A stretch of DNA of 64,000 nt. Origin: Ettlia oleoabundans (taxonomy: Eukaryota > Chlorophyta > Chlorophyceae > Chlamydomonadales). Positions 12,336-22,564 of the stretch are shown piece by piece (positions within the stretch are counted from its first letter, which is position 1; each line of letters starts with the position of its first letter). The stretch lies in NCBI GenBank assembly GCA_019693395.1, contig JAAMXP010003694.1, positions 42,602-106,601 on the forward strand, given 5' to 3'. Below the pieces are notes generated by a model that saw only the letters and a program-made list of their open reading frames with translations, ran no database searches and was not told where the DNA came from. Made by a program: the position numbers and the translations under genes.

Positions 12336-15300
12336 ATGAGCTCAGCCGTCGCAGCGAGGACTACGCGATCCTTGCAGGGCAGCCGGCGCCCCTCTGTCCT
12401 CCGCAGGCCTACAGTCAATGTTGACACCCGACGAATTTGCCGGATGCAATCCCAACAGAGCAAACTGGAGCCCGAAACACTGAAGGAGGACGAGGAAGGT
12501 GATCACGATGTGGCGCAAGCTCCTGCGGGGATAAGCAATGGACATGCACCCTAATACTTGCGCATCCCTTGACTTGAGTGCCGCTGTCCACGTTGCCAGC
12601 GTCACCGCTGCCGCTGCTGCCGACGAAGCGGGATTCCTCGCCACTTTCCCTCGCTCAGTCGTCACCATCACTGCCCCTCAAGTCTTGCTCCCCTCATGTG
12701 TGCGCCGCAGATGTTGAGGTGGAGGACTTGAGCGACAAGTACACCGATGTGATGCAGGAGCGCATGGGGTCGGCATCGCTGACGTACCGCCACGAGGACG
12801 GCACCAACTTCTGCCGCATCCTGGACGATCTCATAGTGGGGTCCTGCCTGCAGACAACTAAGGATGTGGACAGGTACGCAGGCGATTGTTTTTATCTTGA
12901 GCAGGGTTTAAGTTAGTTTGTTGGAGAGGAACAGGTTTGCAGGCAATGGTGTGTTATGATTGGGAAGTAATCGTGTGTGATGGTGAGGTCAGCAATGGCC
13001 CTCCCATTCAGAAGCAGCCACAGATGTTGGCAGTTGCTTTTCGGGTGCTGTGAAGTAGAGCGCATGTGGCAAAGCGTGCTGACAGCCCTCGTCATGTCAA
13101 GTACAGTTTGATAAAGTAAGTAAAATTCTGCTCCTCGACATCGGTGCCTGCCGCTTAGTCTAAGGCTCGGCCCCTACATTTTCGGCACAACTGCTGTTGG
13201 TGCAGGGTGGCGGATGGCGAGGGTGTGCGCACAGTGATGTGCCTGCAGGAGGATAGCGATATGGCTTACTTTGATCTGGACCTCACCCCGATTCTGGAGC
13301 GCATCAAGGAGCGCGGAGATGTGCAGCATGTGCGCCACCGCATCAGGTAAGGTGGCAATGCAATCAATGGTGGTGGTGTGTGTGGGTGTGTGTGTGTGTG
13401 TGTGGGTGTGTGAATGTGTGTGTGGGGGTGTGTGTGTGTGTGTGGGNNNNNNGCCTAAGGGCAAACTGCTCAGTGGGGGCTCATGACGATGGCCTGCCAG
13501 CTATCAGGTACCCCTACCAGGTATCGCTATTCCGTGGGCCCCACAACGATGATTTCCTGTGAAGAGTGTGCTATGCCTGTTGGTTGCCTCAGTTTCAAGC
13601 CTGCCATTCCAAGCCCAATCCAACCCATCCAACCCAAGTTGCATTCTGTGTGGGTGCAGGGATTTTGACCCCTTCTCCCTGCGGATGGAGCTGCCGGGCG
13701 CGGTGGCGGCGCTGGCTCAGAGCTCGGCGGCCAATGGCGGCACCGCCTACGTGCACTGCACAGGTGGGACGCCCTGTGTGCCTGCATGGCACATGGGAAA
13801 CTGCCTGGCACGTGTGCCCATAGCAGCAGACTTGTGCTCCACTGCAGCAGCACCACCGCCCATACCTTTCCAGTGCTCGCAATCTGCATGTCTAGCAGCA
13901 CCTGGTGTTCCTATGCTGGAACCCACACCCACACCCCATCCCACCCCAACCCCACACCCACCCACACCCACCACTATCGCTTGCTGCAGCCGGCCTTGGT
14001 CGTGCCCCAGCCACCGCGCTTGCCTACATGTGGTGGTTTAAGGGCTGGCACCTGGAGGACGCATACGAACACCTGACAGGTAAGGGCAGCTGGTGTGGGG
14101 GGACAGCAGCAGCACTCATTGCAGCAGCATTGCTGTCAATGCAACAATGTAAGAGCTGGCAGCAGCCATGCGACCGCAGATCTCGGCCATTGCTAAACAG
14201 AATGGGGCCAACTGAATAAAGTATGTGGGTGGGTGGTTGAAGATGACCTCAAAACCTTTTCATCAACCGTCCTTCTTGTTTGATGGTTTCCCTGTGGAAT
14301 TCCGCTCCCTCCAGGCATTCGCCCCTGCAAGCCAAACACCAATGCCATCCGCAACGCAGCAGCTGACATTCTGTATGGCGAGCCGCCCACCCCCGTCAGC
14401 ATCGTGTTGCCGCGGTACGGCATCCAGGGCGTACCGCAGGTGGGTTTTGTCATGTACTGCCGTGCAGCTGCTGCACTTGCACCCTCCTGATGCGCTCCGC
14501 TGCTGCACTGCAAGGTTGCTTACCAGCTTGTTATCCCATCCTGCACAATTCTACCTTCATTCCACAGAATATATTTATCCCAAACACGACAAGTTGTGGT
14601 TCCACTCGAAAGTTTTGCGTGAGTTACCCTACACCTGTCAAACAAGTTAATCGCCATCATAATCTGTGCAGGTGGCTGGGCTGGATGTGGGTTGGGGCCA
14701 GCAGCTGGACATGGAACCAGACCCGCGTTACTCCCACCGCTTCCTGCTGCAGCGCTCCTTGCCGCCTGGCACGTACCAGTTCAAGTTTATCATCGTAAGT
14801 TAGCTAAAGAGTTAGGCATTAGATATGTAGTTCCTGGTGGCTAGTACCTGCTGTTGTCTGCTTGCGCTGTCGATGGGGGGCGGTGGTCTTGACACAGTTG
14901 GGGCAGCAGAGAGGTATCCAGAAATATCAGTGTTGTTCTAGGAAGTTGGCTGGCTGACTCATTGGGGGGCTAGGCGTGCGCCACCAATTGAGGCTATTCA
15001 CTAGTTTTTGGCTTTACTGGCCAGTGTCCGGAGTCTTGCAGGAGCCGTTAGCAGCTCTGCAGAGCACGGCAGGAACTGATGAGGGGATCTAGTGTTGATA
15101 TCACCCATGCGTGCCTTAAGTAAAAGGCTGTGGAAACCCCCCTTGCTTATGTCTTGTATTGCAGGATGGCCGCTGGGGCCATGCGCCCAACCTCCCCACC
15201 CGCTTGGATGGCGGCAATCTGAACAACTGGGTGGGCGTACCGTACCGCAACACGGACCCAGCAGTACAGGTGTGATGGCGGTCCGGGGAGCTCTCTGAGC

Positions 15301-15600
15301 CTGCTGATACAGCCTGCTGCTGCTGCTGCTTTTGTTTCATGTGCACATGCTCTTTCTAGCTTGGCCTTCCACTTTGTTCTGGTCATCAGTCACCCCTCCC
15401 TTCATGCCCGCGGCTGCCAAGGCTCGAATTCCGTGTTCTCTGCCACATTGCAGGCGGCACGGGAGCGGCTTATAATGCCTGACGGGCGGTTGACTGAGGA
15501 GGAGGCGGAACGCATCAGGGAAGCCCTGCTGGCCATGCAGCCCACGGGTGGCGGCAGCACTGGCAACCTGTCTGCGTCGTCTTCGGCTTCTGAGGCGTAG
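12336..15600 (+). CDS. SEX4: Phosphoglucan phosphatase SEX4/DSP4, plastid starch breakdown
   Basis: Ten exons join in phase: 12336-12498, 12711-12873, 13206-13346, 13660-13763, 13990-14079, 14315-14439, 14568-14618, 14672-14794, 15165-15269 and 15454-15600. The order is transit-like N terminus; the SEX4-specific region ([27 protein letters not shown]); dual-specificity phosphatase domain with the general acid in RDFDPFSLR and the P-loop [17 protein letters not shown], whose codons are split by intron 4 after HCT; then a CBM48 carbohydrate-binding module ([31 protein letters not shown]); and the C-terminal helix that packs on the phosphatase in known SEX4 structures ([14 protein letters not shown]). 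The family removes C6/C3 phosphates from amylopectin during starch degradation in the plastid. The 51-nt seventh exon fits phase and splice consensus but is the least certain part. Confidence 0.93.
13368..13446 (+). repeat. (GT)n/GTGGG-rich simple repeat in SEX4 intron 3
   Basis: About 75 bases of nearly pure G and T (TGTGTG with GGG interruptions) run directly into an assembly gap. On the mRNA strand this is a GU-rich tract. Confidence 0.95.
13447..13452. other. Assembly gap (6 N)
   Basis: Six N bases follow the GT repeat in SEX4 intron 3, so the true repeat length is unknown. No exon is affected. Confidence 0.99.
13919..13975 (+). repeat. CA/CCCAC-rich simple repeat in SEX4 intron 4
   Basis: This is a tract of C and A (CCCACACC type units, with rare T) in the intron after exon 4. 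It is close to the reverse complement of the GT tract in intron 3. Confidence 0.9.
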
Positions 15601-16023
15601 AGCAATGGGCGGGTACTACACCTCGATCTTTATGTCCGCTGAATGGGCGGGCAGGCTAACGATCCTTCACTGCCATTCTCTTATCATCCTCGTCATGTGT
15701 ACCTCGTAATGCATAAAACGTAAGCTTCAACGAATCCTCGCACATTGATCCCTGCAAATCAGTGCTGTCCTTCAATATTTTGTGCGCCTCGCTGATTGTC
15801 ATGCCTTGCCTAGCTTGTGTCCAATGTCAGTGATCACACAGTTGTTTTTTCGGATAAAATGTAAACAGTTCGCACTCCTCGATTGCAAAAGTGAGGAAAA
15901 TGCAGCTCATAAAAAACCAAGGTCCATTGCTCGCAAAGGCCAGGCCGCAGTACCTCCTGCAACACTTGTAATAGGGCGCCCTAGCAAAATTCGTAATAGG
16001 GCGCCCTGGCTTTTGCATAAAAC
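15601..16023. other. Convergent 3' region between SEX4 and the EEP gene
   Basis: About 420 bp separate two facing stop codons. A TGTAA lies at 15967-15971 inside a pair of short palindromic repeats. No further gene is seen, and both 3' UTRs must fit here. Confidence 0.45.
15968..16010. repeat. Two copies of a palindrome-containing 15-bp repeat, period 25
   Basis: GTAATAGGGCGCCCT occurs at 15968 and again at 15993. Each copy holds the perfect palindrome AGGGCGCCCT. The pair sits in the convergent 3' region. Confidence 0.85.
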
Positions 16024-19000
16024 CTAAGCAAGGGTGACCTCTGCTGCCAGCCACTTGTGATCTGAGAGGGAATAGTCGTGGTTGCCTACTGCTGTGCCTG
16101 CCACCTTGAGCCTCCGCAGCAGCACCCAGTCCAGCTTGCCCTTCATGAGGCTCAGCCCAAACCAGCGGTACTGTGGGTTGTCTAAGGTTATGGTTGTACG
16201 GGGGAAGGGATCTGCAAGCGGCAGGCAAAGTGGTGGGCATTAAGAGAAGTCGGGTGTGGGCTGCCATACAAGCAAGCAGCAAGCAAGCAGCGTGCTATGG
16301 AGTAGATACAGCCAGCCATGTTTCTGGAAATGCCGGCATTGGCTGGAAGCTGTTGCAGCTGTTGCAGAGTTGAGCCACAAGCAACGAGTCATGCATATTG
16401 AAGCTGCAGCCATCAGACGCGCAGCACAAGGACACGTCACAAAGAGTCAGCTAGTTGTGCTCTTGTTGGGAAATGCGCGCTCACCAGCAAAGCCAGGGTT
16501 GACTGCATCCCGCGCCACATCCTCATTCAACCCCCAGGCCATCAGCCGCTGATTGACAGGTGCCACTCCAGCTGCCCCCACCGGCGTGCCTGTTATGCTT
16601 CCTAGCTGGCCTGCCTCTGTTGGCAGTGCCGGTGCTGCAGCACCTGCCCCTACCGCTGCTGCTGGAGATGCGGCAGATGGCACTGCTGCAGGAGCATCTG
16701 CCGATGCTGATGGGGATGCAGCTGCTGCATCAGCTCCTGGGAGTGCCGATGGTGTTGCCGCAGCACCTGCCCCTGGTGCTGCTGCCGCTGCTGAGGATGC
16801 GGCTGCATCATCTGCTGAGGGCCCCCCAAGTGAGGCTGCTGCAGCCCAGCTGCCACCATTGCTGCTGGTGCTGCTGACGTGGGCGGCATATCGGGGGTCG
16901 GTGACAGGCAGCACATGCCGGTGCCACACTGCCGCTTCATCCAAGCCTATGGTCCTGCAGGAGGAAGCCGTGGAAGGAGGAAAGAAAAACCAGAGTGCCT
17001 GCCACTGCTTAGGCAAGGCAGCAGCAGGTGGAGGGTACTCCCTTAAGCTGGTCCCAGCAGAGGGGACGTACTATCTGCCAGGGCGACATGAATCCATTGC
17101 AGCCAACCACAGATCTACAGCACCAACCAACCCCTATCGCATGTCAAGAGCCATCCCGGCACCTGAAGCGCATGTGATCGTTGCAGTGGTGGCGGGACAG
17201 CCTAGCGATGCCGTGTGCCATGGTGTTCAAGTCACCTGCAGGCAGAAGGGAGGGTGGCTCACTATATCAGCACAAGCAGTCGACTCAAGCAAAAAGAACA
17301 TCAGCTGGGCAAACTGCCCCGGCAGACAAAACCAACATCAACATGACAATAACAGGTCATGACACAGGCAGAAACTCCCGCCGCCGTTGCGTGCTTCAAT
17401 TGAAGCCCCAGGGTGGGCAGCGAGCCAATCCCAGCCTGGCCAATGAAAAACGCTGCCAGTGCATGGACATGCCGCAGTCCACTGAACAGCAGTACGCTAG
17501 GCAGGCAGGCAGGCAGGCAGGCAGGCAGCAACACGGCTGTGCGTCAGGCCGATTGTGCCTAGCAGACGGCTCTTGGCCAAGCTGTTTAGCGGTCTCTGCA
17601 CAAAAAACAAAATTCTGCGGGTCTGCCTGCTGGTGTGCCTGCTCAGACCCACCTAGGATGGCCTGGTGCTGCAGGCCGCGGTCTGCCATGCGCCGAGCGT
17701 CGGCAAACATGTCTGCGAGCTGAGAGATGCGGGCCAGCAGGCCGCAAAACACTTCCAGGTGTGCATTGTACACCACCAGCGGTCCCTACAGAGGTTGCAT
17801 GGGCACAACATATCGTACTCACAGCAGCACCAGGACCGTACTGTCCAGCCCGAGGGAAGGCGCAATCGGCAGGGCAAGCAGGCGGACAATCTAGGGTAGC
17901 TGTGTACATCCGGGAACTGGGCGAACATGAGAATTCACATTCGCAGGCACGTGATGCAGCAGCATGCGCAGCAACAACACAGCGTGGGGACATATTTGTG
18001 CGGACCCCTTGTTGGCAAGTTTGCTGTGTTGGCTTGCACCAACGACAGCAGTACACATTGAGAGGATAGAAAGCAGTACGTCCACCACCACCCACAGCAT
18101 GGCAGGAAGCTGCACGCACGCTTGTGCACACACACCTGTGGAGTTGTCACCACAGCACGCAGCACCGCCCTCTGCCCTCGCCGTGGTTCCCTTTTGGCCA
18201 GTGCATGAGCCGGGTCGTTCCAATCCACGGGGTGTGTCCTGCAGAGGTTAAACAGCTTCGGGGGAAGGGTATGAGAACACAATGACGCTGCTGTGTTGAT
18301 AGTGTGACAAGGAAGCAGATTGCGGCTAGTCAAATAGTGTAATGGCGACACTACCAGCAAAACCAGCAATGGCCGCCCCATCCACTGCCTTGCCAGGCTG
18401 AGTTTTCATTGCATCGGTAGTTTGCATGTCGCCCAACAGCAGCGTACTGTGGCATGTTTCATTATACGAGTGCACCGAGGCAACTCAGTTGATTGAAAGC
18501 CAGTTGAAAGCCATCATATAGGTTGTTCACCCAGTACTGCCGTAGTATTGCACAATGTCACGGTCCAAGGAAAATGGACAAGTCATGTAATCGTGTTCCT
18601 CTCTCTTTTAAGCTCACACGCTGATTTACAAGGCTGTGTGCAGCATGCAGAGGAGAGGCCGAGGTTTCATCAGAATCAGCCACGATCGCACACGTTTTGA
18701 GAAGCCAAGCGGCAGACCCTTCTTCTTTGCGGCTGCCAATTGTTACTACCTGCTGGTAAGAGTACAGAAAGCCTATGACGAACCAGAGCAGGTCTGCCAG
18801 CAAGCCGACAGTTGCAAACTGGCAGGAGCGGCAGCCGGCCAGCTGCCGCTTGCTCTCTTGCCATGCGGCAGGCTGCGCTGGCAGCAGCACAGCAGCCAGG
18901 AACACGAAATGTTGTTCATATTCGAATGTCTCACCATTGACTGCAGACGCGTGCGGCAGACCAGGGTCTACGGCATGAGTGCACGCGGGTGCTGGATGAC

Positions 19001-22000
19001 GTGGCTGCAGCAGGCCTCACTGTGCTGCGGCTGTGGGCATTTGCTGACGGCGCAGACCAGTGGAATGCACTGCAGGCAAGTAACAGGCTGACCATCGCTG
19101 CTACATTTGTATGCCATCGCCCAAATCACATAGCAACAGCAAGGCCCAGCAAAGTGCTGCTGTTTACTCAGCAAACTGCATCGGTTGTCCCCCATACTTC
19201 ACTAACAGCCCAGCCCAGGCGTTTTTGAAGAACAAGTGTTTCGAGGGTTGGATTGGCTGCTGGCAGAGGCCTCCAGTCGAGGACTGCGCCTGCTGCTATG
19301 TCTCACAAACTACTGGAAAGACTATGGAGGCATGCGCTGCTATGTTGCCTGGGCATACCGGCACCGTGGCGAGCAGGTATGCATATGGTGCAGCGTGATG
19401 CTCCAATACCATCAACACATGCTACCCCATGCATATGAGTCTTGCCGGCATCATGTTGGCAGTGTGCTGTACTGCAATGGTGGCACCGTACTGCTGCTCG
19501 ACTGGCTGTGCCCGCTGGCTTTCCTGCAAAAATGCTGCAGCCACCCACAACCGAGGGGGAAGCAGCAGAACCGTTCTATTCAGACCCGGACTGTCAGCGC
19601 ATGTTCCAGAGAGCCCTGCATGCGCTGGTGCACCGCACAAACAGCCTAACAGGGGTCATGTACAGGTCAGCCCGCTGCGAAAGGCGCGAGTTGTTTTCCG
19701 CTGCACCCTTGCCAGCGACAGCAGTTGCCATCCACAACCTTTTTGTTTATGTATATAACCCTCGGGGGGAGGGGTTGGTACTATGCCTTATTCAGCTAAC
19801 TGCCAGACACTATGTTCAATGTTAGGAAAGCAATGTAGCTTTCCATTACCTCAAAACCCTGCTCACTACCCCCTCTGCAGGGACGACCCAACCATCCTGG
19901 GATGGGCACTAGCGAATGAGCCGCGCTGCACCGGCGACACAAGCTGTGCCACAGTGGCACGCTGGGCGCACCAAATGGCGGCTTGTCTCAAGCAGATGGA
20001 CCCCAACCACCTGGTCACCCTGGTGCGGAGCACAGAAAGGATTTGACCTAGCTGTACCTAGCGCTTTTGCATCCAATGCGCCTCAACCTGAGAGAAGTAC
20101 ATGTTTGATGACCTCCCTGGCTTTCACCATGCAGGATTGCGAGGGTTTCCTAGGGCCGTCTACCCCTGATGCATGCTGCCACAACCCCTACAACTGCGCC
20201 GGCAGCGGTTGCGACTTTGCCAGCGACTGCGGCTCACCCGTCATCGATTTCGCTTGCTGCCACCTCTACCCGGAGCTCTGGCGGCCGCAGGCAGACGAGC
20301 GGGCACGTGTTGGGCATAAGCCATGAAGCAGCGATTGAAAATCTTTCGGAATGTGTGGATTTTCGCCACAACGGATCTCAGCAAGGGCAGTTGACGGGGT
20401 CGAGGGCATGCAAGCTGTGTGACAATGTGCACTGCCACCACCCTACCGTGCAGGAGCAGCTTCGCTTTGCGCTGAGCTGGCTGGAGTGCCACGTGGCGCT
20501 CAGCAGGCGCCTGGGCAAGCCGCTGGTGCTCAGCGAGTTTGGAAAGCGCCGTGCTAAGCAAGCGACGCACCCAGCAGCGGGGGAGGAGGTGCAGGCGAAC
20601 TATTATCGACAGGTGGGCCAAGCACCTATCTGCCTCAGTGTTCGTATATGGTCATGCTATTCTCTAACAGTTTGGGTTGACCGCAAACGAACGGCAAGCA
20701 AAGGCTTTTAGCCAGTGACAACCGCTACTGCAATGCTGCAGGTGCTGGGTGCCGTGCTGCGCCACATGCAGGCGGGCACCGGGCTGGCTGGGTCGGCGTT
20801 TTGGATGGTGGCGGCACCCAGCTACCCCGACCATGATGGTTTCACCGTGTATTTCAGCACGAAGCCTGATGGTACCGCTGGAAGTACCTCCAGTGGTACT
20901 GCTGGCGGTACTGCTGGCAGCATTGCTGACCCAACCTCTGCTAGCAGCGGTGGCGGAACTGCGGACGTGATCAAAGAGCATGCTGCGGCAGTGGCCGCCC
21001 TCAATCGCCAGACAGCTCTCGCAACAGGCACTTCAGTAGACTCGCTCAACCCGCTTCTTCCCGTCAGCTTTTCCGCCCCCATCGCTCAAGATGGCAAGGC
21101 CCATGCGGCTGCCAGCAGCGGCACCAACAAGCTCAGCCAGGCAGCTGAACCGGGGGCATCCTGCGGTAGCTGCCCTTGCATGTGATAAGGCCGCTTGCCT
21201 AAAGCGAGGATTGCCTTGGACCCAGTGCTAGGCGTGGGGCTCTTGCAACCAAGCGCTGAAGCTTAGTTCGGAAAGCCCAGCTTAAAAAGCAGATGATAAT
21301 GTTTCCAACCAGTAGAAATACCACCACTGTACAACAACCCGCCCCAAGCTGGCCATCCAACCCCCCAAGCAGTACAATCAAAACGCAAACTGTACATCCA
21401 AGCCCAGTTGTTGCTCGCCTGTGGGGCACCACCGCCACCTCAGAAATGTCGAACTTGGTCAATATCGCATTGCCATGCACACCACCGCCCTGCATAGAAC
21501 ACATGATGGACAACAATTCACTCTTAGATAGAGTACATGGAAAGGTCACTGATGGTATCAAAGCCAGGAAGTGCAGCGCAGGGGCAATCAGCCGCGAGAG
21601 TGTGGCCCTCCAAAATACCCGCCCACCAGCCCGCACACACCACCACCACCTGGGAGCGCGCATCTCGCAGAGGTGAGTGCAGCTCTTCAAACTCTGACAG
21701 GAACACGTAGTTGAGCTGCAGAGCCTGAGCAATGGCCACACCTGTTGGCAGGAATGATAAATCAAGAGGAGAGCTTGCAAGCAACGGGAGGTGGAAAGGA
21801 TATTGGAGTGGCAGCAAGGTACAGCAAGGGGCATGCTGCATATTGCCCCGCACCATGGCATGAATGCATAACTCACGGGGGTATTGGGGGGGCACCTGTG
21901 TCTATGCTGCCGCTGCGCTCGCAGCCCACATCCACCTCCTGTAACGACAGTATGTCTGCATCGATGGCTCGCAGCTCTCCAATAATTCCCGGCAGCTGAT

Positions 22001-22303
22001 AGCCCCGCTCAATGTTCCACTGCAGCATTTGAACTGGACTACAAATATATGAAAGCCAGCTGAATGGAACCAGGCAGAGGCTGAAAAGAGGATCAAGTGC
22101 AGAAGCTGGTTAGCAGCAGGCGCAAGCGTCAGGGGCCGGGGAGGCGAAGACAAGTCTCCTCAGGACGGGCGATGGCGGTTGTGAACCTGAAGCAATGTGA
22201 CGGCGCCTTTCCGCTCTTGGGGTTTGCCTGGGAGCCGAAAGTCCCTGCGGAATAGCTGGCCGGGAGGTGTGAGACCGTTCTCCATCTGTGGGTGCTGCGG
22301 CAT
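16024..22303 (-). CDS. Endonuclease/exonuclease/phosphatase (EEP, DNase I-like) fold protein, split by a 3.2-kb gene-bearing intron
   Basis: Exons in order: about 22040-21896 (MLQWNIERGYQLPG, LSLQEVDVGCERSGS); about 21735-21660 (GVAIAQALQLNYVFLSEFEE, HSPLRDARSQ); about 21490-21419 (GGGVHGNAILTKFDISE, VVPHR); 18238-18136 (THPVDWNDPAHALA, GQRAVLRA); about 17790-17660 (VVYNAHLEVFCGLLARISQ); about 17235-17150 (GDLNTMAHGIARLS); about 16950-16490 (IGLDEAAVWHRHVLPV, then an Ala/Pro/Ser-rich insert, then LMAWGLNEDVARDAVNPGFAG); and 16212-16024 (DWVLLRRLKV, DYSLSDHKWLAAEV). Metal and catalytic residues of the EEP fold are present (Asn of WNIE, Glu of LQE, His of NAHLE, Asp/Asn of GDLNT, Asp-His of SDH). 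Close plant homologues are uncharacterised; substrate is unknown. The 5' end is uncertain: an ATG at 22303 is the best candidate. Confidence 0.82.
17499..17528. repeat. (AGGC)n microsatellite in an EEP intron
   Basis: About seven tandem AGGC units lie between two EEP exons. They have no coding role. Confidence 0.95.
18239..21418 (-). other. 3180-nt GC-AG intron of the EEP gene containing a whole antisense gene
   Basis: On the minus strand the upstream exon ends CCCCACAG at 21419 and the intron begins GCGAGC. It ends CTCTGCAG at 18239, and the downstream exon begins GACACACC. Joining them in phase 2 gives VVPHR-THPVDW, which matches the continuous protein expected for the family. The donor is GC rather than GT. 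The mannanase gene lies entirely inside on the plus strand. Confidence 0.75.
18645..21185 (+). CDS. GH5-type mannan endo-1,4-beta-mannosidase
   Basis: The first exon (ATG at 18645) gives FIRISHDRTRFEKPSGRPFF then NCYYLL, the usual start of plant/fungal GH5_7 mannanases. Later exons give LDDVAAAGLTVLRLWAFADG, LDWLLAEASSRGLRLLLCL, NYWKDYGG, FYSDPDCQRMFQRAL, then DPTILGWALANEPRC, where the Glu of NEP is the acid/base. A Cys-rich stretch follows (CCHNPYNCAGSGCDFASDCG), then IDFACCHLYPELW, RLGKPLVLSEFGK with the nucleophile Glu, and GLAGSAFWMVAAPSYPDHDG. The stop is at 21183-21185. The enzyme would cut beta-1,4-mannans, present in some green-algal walls. No signal peptide is seen before FIRIS, so a first exon may be missing or the ATG may be elsewhere. 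It is nested antisense in an intron of the EEP gene. Confidence 0.88.
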
Positions 22304-22564
22304 TTGATATGCTCGTCGAGGTGATTAGAAGTAACTTTGTACTCAGGAGAGCGCCTGAAGCTGCTTCCCGTGCAGGCGCCAGCAGGGCGCCAGCGTGTAC
22401 TCCCACTTGAGACAGGCAAAAGAATTATGTTGGTAGCAAGGACAGCCCACAACAGAAGTTTGCTTCGCTCGGAAAGTAGCCCAATTTGCCTTGGAAGAGT
22501 TGCGTTTCCTTGTTTCTCTCAGGCCGCCTCTCGCTGATCTCAGCTACATACATCTCCGCTGATC
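22304..22564. promoter_or_regulatory. Divergent 261-bp region between EEP and EAPP genes
   Basis: The two genes start from opposite ends, so this short stretch is a likely shared promoter. No specific motif was recognised. The EEP start is itself provisional. Confidence 0.3.

Noticed and set aside
17935..18381. Start of a separate EEP gene at 18381, with a hydrophobic anchor before THPVDWNDP
   Set aside because: The upstream half of the same domain at 21419-22040 joins in exact phase and supplies the missing catalytic Asn and Glu, so one split gene explains more.
18558..18905. 115-codon minus-strand ORF with hydrophobic stretch
   Set aside because: It lies antisense to the first mannanase exon, inside the EEP intron, and the EEP protein joins without it.
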